Positions 24,132-32,834 of a stretch of 64,000 bases of DNA are shown in pieces. The first letter of the stretch is position 1; each line of letters opens with the position of its first letter. Position numbers and translations under genes: made by a program. The stretch is from Fibrobacter sp. Its GTDB lineage: Bacteria; Fibrobacterota; Fibrobacteria; Fibrobacterales; Fibrobacteraceae. The notes under the pieces are model-generated. The model was not told the DNA's origin and made no database searches. It saw nothing but the letters and a program-made list of their open reading frames with translations. The stretch covers positions 124,001 to 188,000 of the forward strand of contig JAFPWY010000010.1 of assembly GCA_017412605.1 (NCBI GenBank), given 5' to 3'.

Positions 24132-25154
24132 TTATTCCCAGTCGTCGACAACGTCGTTGGCGGGAGCCTGCTGGCCGGGCTGTTCCACGTATTCTTCCAC
24201 GACCTCTTCGACAACCTCTTCTTCCTCTTCTTGGGCCGGAGCGGGTGCCGGAGCAGGCTTGGCGGCGGGAGCGGGAGCCGGAGCGGGCTTGGCTGCCGGA
24301 GCAGGTGCCGGGGCAGCGGCCTGGGCCGGAGCAGGTGCGGGAGCCAGTGCAGGTTTAGCTGCCGGAGCGGGTGCCGGGGCCGGAGCAGCTTCCTTGGCGG
24401 GTGCCGGAGCGGGTGCTGCGGCCGGAGCCGGAGCGGGAGTTGCTGCCGGAGCAGGAGCCGGTGCCGCTTCCTTGGCGGGAGCCGGTGCAGGTGCCGGTTC
24501 AGGTTCCGGAGCGGGAGCCGGTTCTTCATAAGATTGAGATTCTTCGTAGGACTGGGAGTCGTCGTAGGACTGCGAACCACCGTAGTATCCGCCGGAGGGG
24601 TTGCCGACCTGGTCGTTGCTGCGGTTGTCGACCCACCAGTCGAGGTTCAGCGCCGCGATGACTTCCTTGCCGTAGGCCTGGGCGCTGGCGATAGAGCTAA
24701 AGTAACCGACACGGACGCGGTAGTAGGTGCCTTCCAGTTCGCCGGGGTTCTCGACCTCTACCAGGTAGGCGGAGATGTTGCTTTCGGCAAGCTTGTTGGC
24801 AATAGCCTGGGCTGCCTTCCTGGTGGGCTTGATGCCGACCTGGATGACGTATTGTCCGTCCTGCTGGGGCTGATTGCTGCCGCTAAAGACCGGTGCAGCT
24901 TTTGCCGGGGCGGGAGCTGCGGCCTCTGCGGGGGCTTCGGCTGAGTTGTCGCCGGAAAGGGACTTGAGCGGGACAAGCTCCGGTTCTTCTTCTGCTGCTG
25001 CGGGGGCGTCAGCCTTCTTTACGTTCTGGGCGGAAGGAGTGGCCTTGGATTTGTCCATCTGGGGAACGACGTCTTGGTCGCCTTGAGAGCAGGCAACGAA
25101 GAATGCACAGGCGATGGCGCCCATGCCGAGTTTGTAAGCCGAAAGAGATTTCAT
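24132..25154 (-). CDS. SPOR-domain lipoprotein with Ala/Pro-rich tail
   Basis: The 340-residue protein has a lipoprotein signal (GAIACAFFVAC, Cys22). A SPOR domain, which binds denuded septal peptidoglycan in other bacteria, spans about 100-175 (DGQYVIQVGIKPTRKAAQ ... GTYYRVRVGYFSS). After a QSYDDSQSYEESQSYEE stretch come about 100 residues of Ala-Pro repeats with Lys/Glu, then an acidic end (DDWE). The order is unusual since SPOR domains commonly lie at the C-terminus. A wall-spanning role at the division site is inferred. Confidence 0.85.
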   Translation of the reverse strand: MKSLSAYKLGMGAIACAFFVACSQGDQDVVPQMDKSKATPSAQNVKKADAPAAAEEEPELVPLKSLSGDNSAEAPAEAAAPAPAKAAPVFSGSNQPQQDGQYVIQVGIKPTRKAAQAIANKLAESNISAYLVEVENPGELEGTYYRVRVGYFSSIASAQAYGKEVIAALNLDWWVDNRSNDQVGNPSGGYYGGSQSYDDSQSYEESQSYEEPAPAPEPEPAPAPAPAKEAAPAPAPAATPAPAPAAAPAPAPAKEAAPAPAPAPAAKPALAPAPAPAQAAAPAPAPAAKPAPAPAPAAKPAPAPAPAQEEEEEVVEEVVEEYVEQPGQQAPANDVVDDWE

Positions 25155-25351
25155 TCAAAACTCCGGTAATGTTTGTTAGGTAACTATCATTTAAAAAATA
25201 GTTACATATCATGCGATAATATACATAAGTCTTTGATTTTACGCAAGTTATATGGAAGAAAAATCGCATTTTTATGGAAATTTTTTGTGTTTTTGGGTGA
25301 AAAAGGGGGCTTTTGTTCGAAAAGGACTTGCAAAACGCCCTCTTCTGTCCC

Positions 25352-25380
25352 TTGACGAAGTGGACATTTATAAATATATT
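25352..25380 (+). promoter_or_regulatory. promoter of rpsU
   Basis: TTGACG (25352-25357), 17 bases, TATATT (25375-25380), about 40 bp before the GTG start. The rest of the gap 25155-25350 is AT-rich with no further clear feature. Confidence 0.85.
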
Positions 25381-25418
25381 TGGGCTCTCAAACTGAATTT
25401 TTTAACCAAAGGATTATC

Positions 25419-25628
25419 GTGATCGGCGTTATTGTTAAGTCCAACGAACCTTTCGAACGCGCTCTTAAGCGTTTCACCAAGTCTTGCGAAAAGAACGGCA
25501 TCATTTCCGATGTCAAGAAGCGTCAGCGCTTCGAAAAGCCTTCCGAAGAGAAGAAGCGCATTGAAACGGCTGCTCGCCGCAAGCGCCTCAAAGAGATTGC
25601 TGACCAGAACCGCAAGCGTCTCTACTAA
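25419..25628 (+). CDS. rpsU: ribosomal protein bS21
   Basis: This small-subunit protein is involved in translation initiation. The GTG at 25419, with AAAGGA just upstream, gives a 69-residue product beginning (V)IGVIVKSNEPFERALKRF, the family start, and a basic C-terminus (KKRIETAARRKRLKE ... RKRLY). The open frame extends a little upstream but only into the promoter region. yqeY follows after a terminator. Confidence 0.95.
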   Translation: MIGVIVKSNEPFERALKRFTKSCEKNGIISDVKKRQRFEKPSEEKKRIETAARRKRLKEIADQNRKRLY

Positions 25629-25653
25629 TTTCGAGTTGGTATAACTGCTTTGA

Positions 25654-25692
25654 TAAGTCGCCGACCTCTGGTCGGGGGCTTATTCGTTTTTT
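25654..25692 (+). terminator. terminator of rpsU
   Basis: TAAGTCGCCGACC pairs with GGTCGGGGGCTTA (25654-25682), followed by a T-rich run. Confidence 0.85.
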
Positions 25693-25756
25693 TATAATTT
25701 CCCGTGAGTAAAACCTTATCGCTTGTCGCGAGGCGTGATAATTTCGCGAAATCATT

Positions 25757-26227
25757 ATGGCAAGTGCATTGTTGACAAAGATTCTCGATGATATCAAGGC
25801 CGCTATGAAGGCCCACGATACCGAAACGCTCGGTACCCTCCGCACCCTCCATTCCGACATCAAGAACGAGGCCATGAAGTCCGGCGCCACCCCGGCACAG
25901 ATTACCGACAGCATTACCGACGAGATGTGCGTCGACGTTCTCGCCCGCAGCGTGAAGCAGAAGCAGGAAGCCATTGAAATCCTCAAGAAGGGTGGATTCA
26001 TGGACAAGGTGCCTGCCGAGGAAGCCTGCATTGCGCTGTACCGCAAGTACATGCCTGCCGAAATGAGCGAAGACGAGGTCAAGGCCCTCATTGCCGAAAT
26101 CAAGGCCGCGACCGGAGCCGCCAGTCCGAAGGACATGGGCAAGATCATGAAGGAACTTTCCCCGAAGGTCAAGGGCCGCTTCGACGCCAAGCGCGCATCT
26201 GCCTTGGTGCAGGAAGCTTTGAAATAG
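25757..26227 (+). CDS. yqeY: GatB/YqeY domain protein
   Basis: The 156-residue protein matches the YqeY family: short helical N-terminus (LLTKILDDIKAAMKAHD), KQKQEAIEILKKGG, and the tail domain with MGKIMKELSPKVKGRFDAKRAS shared with GatB, where it contacts tRNA. YqeY commonly follows rpsU, as here. The biochemical role is not settled. Confidence 0.9.
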   Translation: MASALLTKILDDIKAAMKAHDTETLGTLRTLHSDIKNEAMKSGATPAQITDSITDEMCVDVLARSVKQKQEAIEILKKGGFMDKVPAEEACIALYRKYMPAEMSEDEVKALIAEIKAATGAASPKDMGKIMKELSPKVKGRFDAKRASALVQEALK

Positions 26228-26273
26228 GTCGTCGCAAGCGGCTCGTCGCAGATAGCTCAAGCCTATTGCAAAT

Positions 26274-26307
26274 AAATTCCCGGATTGTCCGGGAATTTTT
26301 CTTTTTA
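26274..26307 (+). terminator. terminator of yqeY
   Basis: AAATTCCCGGA (26274-26284) pairs perfectly with TCCGGGAATTT (26288-26298), then a T-rich run. Confidence 0.9.
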
Positions 26308-26360
26308 TTACATTTTTATTACATTTGTATTGTGAACAACAGAATCTAGGGAGCAAGAAA

Positions 26361-27713
26361 ATGAAAAAAATCCTTTTGCCGCTTTTGGGGACTGTGCTTT
26401 TCTTTGCCGCATGTGGCGATGAAAACACTACCGTGGTCGCAACTTCTGATGCCGAAAAGGTGAAGGCATTTAAAGATTTGGACGATTGCGACTCCGCTAT
26501 CGTAGGCAAGCTGGTCTACGTGAAGGATTCGGTGAAAGCGTTTATTTGCACCGACGATGGTTGGGCTGCCATGAGTGGCGCAGTTGTCGAGAATGGTTCC
26601 GATGGTAGTGATGGCAAGGACGGTAAAAATGGTAAGGCCGGCAAGGACGGAAACGATGGTAAAGATGGCTCCTCTTGCACGGTAAAGGCTATTAAAGGTG
26701 GTTACAAGGTACTGTGCGGTGGAGATTCCGTGGGCGTGCTGATGAACGGAGCCAAGGGGGACTCGGGTGCGCAGGGAATTCAAGGTGAAGCGGGTGAGAG
26801 CGCCTTTGAACTTTCGGGTTTCGAGGGAACGCTTGACGAATGGATTGAATCGTTGAAGGGCGAAAATGGAACGAGCTGCAATATTGAAAACGACAAGAAT
26901 GGTGCTGTTACGATTAAATGCGGCACGGGAAAAAAGGCTGTAAAAACGACTCTCTATAAGGCGGTGTGCGGAGATACCCCTTATGATCCCGATGGCGATA
27001 AATTCTGCTACGGTGTTGAACTCTATGATAAGTGCGGTAGCCCTAAAGCGGCATATAATCCCGACAACCAGTTCTGTGCGAAGTTTGCAGACGATGCGGA
27101 GCAGATTTACAAGAAGGTTACCATTGCTCCTGTGGGTACGGGTTATTTCGAAATATGGATGGCAGAGAATTTGAACTATGAGACCGCAGAGGGTAGCTTT
27201 TGCGCTGGCAAAACTGAAGATGAACAAGCAGCTTTCTGCGCCAAATACGGTCGCCTTTACACATGGGCTACCGCCGTGGGCCGGTCGGAAAGCGAATGCG
27301 GCGACGATAAAAATTGCACAACATTGGGCTCGGGCGATGTTCAGGGCGTGTGCCCTGTAGGTTGGCATTTGCCTAGCGAACAGGAATGGGAAGCCCTGAT
27401 AGTGACGGTGGACGGGAATATAACGGAATATGTCGGCTCTAACAAGGCAGGTGAGGCGCTCAAGTCCAGAACCGGATGGACCAAGAAAAGCGGGATTGTA
27501 AACGCCGACGCCTATTCATTTGCAGCGTTGCCCGCAGGCTTATATACCGGTACAAGTTTCCAAAATGAGGGCACGGATGCGTACTTCTGGACTTCTGTCC
27601 AAAAAAATGTGCAGAACGCATTCGTCATGAGCTTGAGCCACGAAGACGACAAAGCGGATTTGGGTAATACCTACAAGACCACCGGTTTTTCTGTCCGTTG
27701 CATCAAGGACTAG
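26361..27713 (+). CDS. lipoprotein with collagen-like stretch and Fibrobacter paralogous domain
   Basis: The 450-residue protein starts at the ATG at 26361 (AGGGAG upstream) with signal MKKILLPLLGTVLFFAAC. Residues 80-110 are a G-x-x run (GSDGSDGKDGKNGKAGKDG) like a collagen triple-helix segment, and a second one follows (GAKGDSGAQGIQGEAG). The C-terminal half has the Fib_succ_major marks EIWMAENLNY, YTWATAVG, GVCPVGWHLPSEQEW and final RCIKD. It shares that domain with the gene at 13872. Trimerisation at the surface is inferred. Confidence 0.88.
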   Translation: MKKILLPLLGTVLFFAACGDENTTVVATSDAEKVKAFKDLDDCDSAIVGKLVYVKDSVKAFICTDDGWAAMSGAVVENGSDGSDGKDGKNGKAGKDGNDGKDGSSCTVKAIKGGYKVLCGGDSVGVLMNGAKGDSGAQGIQGEAGESAFELSGFEGTLDEWIESLKGENGTSCNIENDKNGAVTIKCGTGKKAVKTTLYKAVCGDTPYDPDGDKFCYGVELYDKCGSPKAAYNPDNQFCAKFADDAEQIYKKVTIAPVGTGYFEIWMAENLNYETAEGSFCAGKTEDEQAAFCAKYGRLYTWATAVGRSESECGDDKNCTTLGSGDVQGVCPVGWHLPSEQEWEALIVTVDGNITEYVGSNKAGEALKSRTGWTKKSGIVNADAYSFAALPAGLYTGTSFQNEGTDAYFWTSVQKNVQNAFVMSLSHEDDKADLGNTYKTTGFSVRCIKD

Positions 27714-27821
27714 CAAACCGAGTGAAATGGTCGCCAAGTTTACTTGAACGACAATTTCCGAGGCGCAGCAGCCTGCACTGTGAAGTAGTGCCAGGACTAG
27801 CAAGTATCGCATAGAGCGAAA

Positions 27822-27854
27822 CCTCGAACTATCCGGCTCGAGGCTTTTCTTTTT
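27822..27854 (+). terminator. terminator after the collagen-like lipoprotein
   Basis: CCTCGA (27822-27827) and TCGAGG (27838-27843) with a 10-base loop, then TTTTCTTTTTT. It ends 13 bp before the next start codon. Confidence 0.65.
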
Positions 27855-27866
27855 TAAATTTTTGCT

Positions 27867-29396
27867 ATGTCCACTTCGCAATCCAAAATCCAGGAACTGG
27901 AACTGCTCTACAAGATCAGTTCTATCTTGAACCAGACGCTCGACTTCGAGAGTGTCGCACATCCGATTTTGGAAGTGGTGGAATCCACGATGGGCGTGGA
28001 GCATGCGACCCTCACCCTGTATAACCGCCACACCGGCGAAATCTCCATCGAAATCGCAGAAGGCCTTTCGAGCCGCCAGGCGCGCAAGGGCCGCTACAAG
28101 GTGGGCGAGGGCATCACGGGCCGCGTGGTGGAGACCGGCAAGCCGGTCATCATTCCTTCCGTTGCGAAGGATCCGGACTTCCTGGACCGTACGGGGCGCG
28201 GCAAGACCGAGGACAAGGCGTTCCTCTGCGTGCCCGTGATTATGGAGCATCAAGTCATCGGCGCCTTCAGTGCCGACGTGCAGAATCCGGTCGAGGATGA
28301 ACTTCCCGAAAAGCTTCGCCTGTTGGAAATCATCGCGCAGATGTTGGCTGCGGCGGTCAAGCTCCGTCGCGAGGCCCGCGAGGAGAACGAAATCCTCAAG
28401 GCCGAAAACGAACGCCTGACGCTTGAGCTCAAGGACCGGTTCCAGCCGGACAACATCATCGGGCGTTCGAGCGAGATGCAGCGCGTGTACGCGCAGATTG
28501 ACCAAGTGTCAAAGAGTCCTCTTCCTGCGCTTATCGTGGGCGAGGTCGGCACGGGCAAGGGGCTTGTGGCCGAGGCCATCCACTACCGCTCCGACCGCAA
28601 CATGGGCCCGTTCGTCCGCGTCCACTGCGCCTCGATGCCTGAATCCGTGCTGGACCGGGAACTCTTCGGTAGTGAGCGCGGTGCCCTGGTGGGTGTCCTC
28701 GCCGAGACACCGGGCCGCGTAGAACAGGCCGAAGGCGGCACGCTCTTCTTGGATGAAGTGGGCGAACTTTCGCCGAACCTTCAGGTAAAGCTTTTGCGCT
28801 TGCTACAGCACGGCGAAGTGGAACGCATCGGCGCCCGCATCGCGAAAAAGGTGAACGTCCGCGTGATTGCCGCCACTACCAAGAACTTGCAGCAGATGGT
28901 GGAGGAGGGCACGTTCCGTGAAGACCTCTATTACCAGCTGCACATTTTCCCAATTTACGTCCCGCCGCTGCGCAACCGCAAGACGGACATCGTGCTGTTG
29001 GCGGACCATTTCGTGGAACACTACTGCCGCATCGTGGGCAAGAATGTGCGCCGCCTCGCACGCACGACCATCAACATGCTCATGAGCTATCCGTGGCCCG
29101 GAAATGTCCGCGAACTTGAAAACGGAATTGAACGCGCCGTGCTCGTGACCGACGAAGACGTCATCTACCCGCACCATTTCCCGACCACGCTCCAGACCGC
29201 AGAAACAAGCGGTACTCCCGTCTCCGGAAATTTAAAGCGCATGGTGGAGGCCTACGAGAAAGACATCATTTGCGATGCCCTCAAGAGCAGCAAGGGAAAG
29301 ATTGCCGCCGCCGCACGCAGTCTCTCCACGACTCCGCGTATTCTTACGTATAAAATAAACCAGCTCGGCATAGACCTCGCTGGTTTCGGAAAATAG
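27867..29396 (+). CDS. NifA-like transcriptional regulator (GAF, AAA+, Fis-type HTH) with altered GAFTGA loop
   Basis: Domain order: GAF sensor (about residues 10-165), short coiled linker, AAA+ ATPase (195-430) and a Fis-like HTH at the end (GKIAAAARSLSTTPRILTYKI). Walker A is GEVGTGKG (225-232, usual GESGTGKE), Walker B LFLDE (293-297) and arginine-finger region FREDLYYQLH are present. The loop that touches sigma-54, normally GAFTGA, reads GALVGV (272-277), losing the key Phe and Thr. It may bind ATP but not open sigma-54 promoters in the usual way. Its targets are unknown. Confidence 0.9.
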   Translation: MSTSQSKIQELELLYKISSILNQTLDFESVAHPILEVVESTMGVEHATLTLYNRHTGEISIEIAEGLSSRQARKGRYKVGEGITGRVVETGKPVIIPSVAKDPDFLDRTGRGKTEDKAFLCVPVIMEHQVIGAFSADVQNPVEDELPEKLRLLEIIAQMLAAAVKLRREAREENEILKAENERLTLELKDRFQPDNIIGRSSEMQRVYAQIDQVSKSPLPALIVGEVGTGKGLVAEAIHYRSDRNMGPFVRVHCASMPESVLDRELFGSERGALVGVLAETPGRVEQAEGGTLFLDEVGELSPNLQVKLLRLLQHGEVERIGARIAKKVNVRVIAATTKNLQQMVEEGTFREDLYYQLHIFPIYVPPLRNRKTDIVLLADHFVEHYCRIVGKNVRRLARTTINMLMSYPWPGNVRELENGIERAVLVTDEDVIYPHHFPTTLQTAETSGTPVSGNLKRMVEAYEKDIICDALKSSKGKIAAAARSLSTTPRILTYKINQLGIDLAGFGK

Positions 29397-29418
29397 TCGC
29401 GCCAATAGGCGCATGGCC

Positions 29419-30546
29419 CTAGAACTGTTCTATGAATTCGCGAACCTTTTGGGGAACCCAGGTGTTTTCCCAGTTGCCGTCGTCGGAAGCGGTCCATTGG
29501 TGGCCGCCATTCCAGGTGCAGACTTGAACGGGGAAGCGCGGGTCAACCTTTTGGAAACTGTAGCAAACGTGTGTTTCGCCCATGTCTTCCGTATAGCGTT
29601 CCATGTCTTCAATCTCGTCGCTGACGTCGGTGAAGTTTCCTTCGCTATCGGCGGGCCCGTTGTGCCTCAGGATTCGCGTAATGGAACTGTCTAGCCTTTT
29701 ATAGCTGCAGTTGTCGTCGTTAATGCCGTGGACGTCCATCCATGCGATGGGCTTGCCTGCGTTTTCGGGAATATAGATGTTGATGTCGGCTACTCCATAA
29801 GTTACAGCAGCACGAATGCGGTGCTGGAAATCCTGAGCTAGGGAATTGCTGAACATGGCTCCGAAACTGAACCCCGTGACAAATACTCGGGAAGTGTCGA
29901 TGCAGAAGTTGTCTTCCAGCAGGGTCAGCATTTTGTCGAAGAAAATGTGGTCCTTGTCGTCGTCAACGCGCCATACGTAGCCAACGAAACCGTCTTCTCC
30001 ACGGGGGGCGACAAAGATGTAGTTGTTTTCAGTGTCCAGTTCCTTTTGGCCATAGTACGGCGAATATGTCGCCATGGTGCCGCTTCCTGTGGCGATGTTC
30101 ACCGCAGGGGTTCCCATGAATTGGAATGCGAAGATTACTTTGTAGGGCTTGTTGTTGTCGTAGTTCTCGGGTAGGTCCATGTAGAATTCGCGCCGCATTT
30201 CCGCAATGGTCATTTTGTAGAGCTTGGTTGTGCCGTTGTCGAGTGTCGAGTCGGGCTCCAGGGTGGACTGGGTTCCGCATCCCTTGCTGGGTGTGGGGGC
30301 GTTCTTCAACTTGTAGCCGAAAATGGGGCTTTCCACGACGGGTTCGCTGGAACTGGATTCGGGCTCTTCGCTAGAGCTGGATTCAGGCTCTTCACTGGAA
30401 CTGGATTCTGGTTCTTCGCTAGAACTGGACTCGGGCGCTTCGCTAGAACTTTCCGGTGTTGTCGGACTGCTTGTATCGTCTGAACAAGATATAAGGAATG
30501 CGGCTATTATGACTAGATAGGCAAAATGGAATAGAGTTCTCATCAT
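29419..30546 (-). CDS. lipoprotein esterase (CE1 / PHB-depolymerase-like)
   Basis: The 375-residue protein has a lipoprotein signal (LVIIAAFLISC, Cys21), a linker of repeated SSSSEEPE (residues 31-70) and an alpha/beta-hydrolase resembling feruloyl/acetylxylan esterases of family CE1. The nucleophile motif is GFSFG with Ser227, oxyanion region FQFMG, and the likely His lies in GGHQW near residue 350. It would remove feruloyl or acetyl groups from xylan at the cell surface. Start ATG 30546 or 30543. It converges with the NifA-like gene, separated by only 22 bp. Confidence 0.82.
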   Translation of the reverse strand: MMRTLFHFAYLVIIAAFLISCSDDTSSPTTPESSSEAPESSSSEEPESSSSEEPESSSSEEPESSSSEPVVESPIFGYKLKNAPTPSKGCGTQSTLEPDSTLDNGTTKLYKMTIAEMRREFYMDLPENYDNNKPYKVIFAFQFMGTPAVNIATGSGTMATYSPYYGQKELDTENNYIFVAPRGEDGFVGYVWRVDDDKDHIFFDKMLTLLEDNFCIDTSRVFVTGFSFGAMFSNSLAQDFQHRIRAAVTYGVADINIYIPENAGKPIAWMDVHGINDDNCSYKRLDSSITRILRHNGPADSEGNFTDVSDEIEDMERYTEDMGETHVCYSFQKVDPRFPVQVCTWNGGHQWTASDDGNWENTWVPQKVREFIEQF

Positions 30547-30646
30547 AATTCTCTGTTCTTCGTGTTTCTACCTCATAATTCTACTAAAAAAAGTCTTGCC
30601 TTTCTTGAAATTTTTATATTTCTCACCCGAAAAACAAGGAACTATT

Positions 30647-31864
30647 ATGCAATTTCGTCCTGTTAAGGAACAGCTTGAAATTTTGATGCGCGGCGTTACC
30701 GACATCGTGCCGCAAGATGAACTCGAAAAGAAACTCCAGAAGTCCTATGACACTGGAGTTCCCCTCCGTATAAAGATGGGTGTTGACCCGACTGCCCCGG
30801 ACGTGCACTTCGGCCATACGGTCGTGATGCGCAAGCTCCGCCAGTTCCAGGATTTGGGTCATACCGTCGTGCTTATCGTGGGTGACTACACCGCACAGAT
30901 CGGTGACCCGAGCGGCCGCAACAAGGCCCGCCCGCGCCTCACGCACGAACAGGTGCTCGAGAATGCGAAGGAATACCAGGAACAGTTCTTCAAGGTAGTG
31001 CGCCGCGACCAGGTGGAAATCCACTACAACGGTGAATGGTTCTCTAAGCTCCCGTTCAGCAAGGTGACCGAACTCATGGGCCAGTTCACTGTGGCCCAGA
31101 TGCTCGAACGCGAGGACTTCCATAACCGCTATACCGCCAATACGCCGATTAGCTTGCACGAATTCATGTACCCGATGATGCAGGGCTACGATTCCGTCGC
31201 TATCAACAGTGACGTGGAACTCGGCGGCACCGACCAGAAGTTTAACGTGCTCCGTGGTCGCGATCTCCAGATTTTCGAGGGCATGGAACCGCAGATCGGC
31301 CTCTTCATGCCCATCCTTCTCGGTACCGACGGAAAGGTCAAGATGAGTAAGTCCATTGGCAACTACGTGGGCCTGAACGAACCCGCCGACGTGATGTACC
31401 ACAAGATTTACAGTCTCGCCGACAGCATTGTCGAGAACTGGTTCGAACTTTTGACGAATATCCCGCTTGAAGAAGTCAAGCAGATGATGGCCGACATTGC
31501 CGCGGGCAAGATGAACCCCAACGATGCCAAGCACCGTCTCGCTATCGATATCGTGACGCAGTACTACGGCGCAGAAGCCGCCGAGGCCGCCGCGCAGAAG
31601 GAACGCGAAATCCACAGCGGTAACGCAATTCCGAGCGATGCAGCCGAGTGCAGCGTGGCGGCCGGCACCTACGGTGCCCTGGACCTGCTCGTGGAAATCA
31701 AGGCTTTTGCCAGCAAGGGCGAAGCCCGTCGCATGGTCCAGAACGGCGGCGTGAAGATTGGCGGCGAAAAGCTTGCCGATCCGCAGTCCCAGATTGAAAT
31801 CAAGGGCGGCGATCAGCTGGTTGTCCAGGTGGGCAAGCGCAAGTTCTACAAGGTGAACTTCTAG
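30647..31864 (+). CDS. tyrS: tyrosyl-tRNA synthetase
   Basis: This class I synthetase charges tRNA-Tyr. The ATG at 30647 follows AAGGA and gives 405 residues. HFGHT (the HIGH motif) is near residue 55 and KMSKS near residue 230; QGYDSVAINSDVELGGTDQKFN is the tyrosine site. A C-terminal S4-like RNA-binding domain ends the protein (FASKGEARRMVQNGGVKIGG). The KMSKS form is that of the TyrZ-like subgroup. The kinase gene follows after 10 bp. Confidence 0.96.
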   Translation: MQFRPVKEQLEILMRGVTDIVPQDELEKKLQKSYDTGVPLRIKMGVDPTAPDVHFGHTVVMRKLRQFQDLGHTVVLIVGDYTAQIGDPSGRNKARPRLTHEQVLENAKEYQEQFFKVVRRDQVEIHYNGEWFSKLPFSKVTELMGQFTVAQMLEREDFHNRYTANTPISLHEFMYPMMQGYDSVAINSDVELGGTDQKFNVLRGRDLQIFEGMEPQIGLFMPILLGTDGKVKMSKSIGNYVGLNEPADVMYHKIYSLADSIVENWFELLTNIPLEEVKQMMADIAAGKMNPNDAKHRLAIDIVTQYYGAEAAEAAAQKEREIHSGNAIPSDAAECSVAAGTYGALDLLVEIKAFASKGEARRMVQNGGVKIGGEKLADPQSQIEIKGGDQLVVQVGKRKFYKVNF

Positions 31865-31874
31865 AGGAATCCTT

Positions 31875-32834
31875 ATGCAGCGAGAAACGTTAATCCTTGG
31901 GTTGAACCCCGCGTGGCAGCGACTCTTTGTCGTGGACAAGTTTACGCCGGGTACGGTGCACCGTTTGCCGAGGGCGCAGGAATATGCGTCGGGCAAGGGG
32001 ATTAACTGTGGACGCGTGCTGCAACACCTGGGCGGAAATCCCGTCCTGATGCATTTTCTCGGTGCAGAAAACGGCACCCGTATTTTCGACGAACTTTCGG
32101 CGAACGGAGTCCAGCAGGCTCCCGTGTGGATTCATGAGCCAACGCGCGTCTGCACGACCATTGTCTGCGATGGCGATACGACGGAACTCATCGAGCCGTC
32201 GCCGGTGCTTGCCGAGGCCGAGAACAACGATTTCATACAAACGCTCAACAACTATTGGCATACGACGCAGTGCGTTGCCCTGTGCGGATCTTTCCCGCAG
32301 GGTTTCGATGTTGACTTGATCAATTCCCTTGATTTTACTGGGAAGGCAGTTTTTATCGATGCCATAAATAATATCGATGCCTGGCTCGAGAAGGGCGTGG
32401 AACTTCTCAAGATTAACAGTCTGGAATACAGCAAGCTGCTTGAACGCATGGGAATTCCCCAAGTCAAGTCGAGCCCGCAGTTCTGGAAGATGACTGCGAT
32501 GGCTGTGCTGGAACGGCTTCCCATCCGGAACCTCGTGATTACCGACGAGGACGCCCCCGTGCGCGCGTTCCGCTTTGTTGAGAAAAAGTTTCAGGGATTG
32601 CAGCTGCAGCCGCCTGAGATCCAGGTCAAGAACGACATCGGCGCGGGTGATTCCTTCTTTGCCGGTTGGCTCTATGCCGATGCTGAAGGCCTGAGCTTTG
32701 AAGAATGCCTCGTGAAAGCGACGGCCGTGGCCGTGGCGCGCTGCGAGGTGGACCGTCCGTGGAACCTTGATTTAAAGCGGGTCGCCGAGCTCGAGGAATC
32801 CCTTGCTCCGGCTCTCGAAAAATTGGGTGACTGA
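31875..32834 (+). CDS. PfkB-family sugar kinase (1-phosphofructokinase-like)
   Basis: The 319-residue protein has ILGLNPAWQRLFVV (the FruK/LacC-like opening), ASGKGINCGRVLQHLGG and the C-terminal signature NDIGAGDSFFAGWL with the catalytic Asp. Members phosphorylate fructose-1-phosphate, tagatose-6-phosphate or similar; the substrate is not readable. It overlaps mqnB (TGATG) and follows tyrS closely, so the four genes tyrS-pfkB-mqnB-mqnD probably form one unit. Confidence 0.85.
   Translation: MQRETLILGLNPAWQRLFVVDKFTPGTVHRLPRAQEYASGKGINCGRVLQHLGGNPVLMHFLGAENGTRIFDELSANGVQQAPVWIHEPTRVCTTIVCDGDTTELIEPSPVLAEAENNDFIQTLNNYWHTTQCVALCGSFPQGFDVDLINSLDFTGKAVFIDAINNIDAWLEKGVELLKINSLEYSKLLERMGIPQVKSSPQFWKMTAMAVLERLPIRNLVITDEDAPVRAFRFVEKKFQGLQLQPPEIQVKNDIGAGDSFFAGWLYADAEGLSFEECLVKATAVAVARCEVDRPWNLDLKRVAELEESLAPALEKLGD

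Noticed and set aside
24098-24944. Plus-strand Gly/Ala/Arg-rich frames opposite the SPOR gene
   Set aside because: They are the complement of the Ala-Pro repeat. The minus strand has the lipoprotein signal and SPOR domain.
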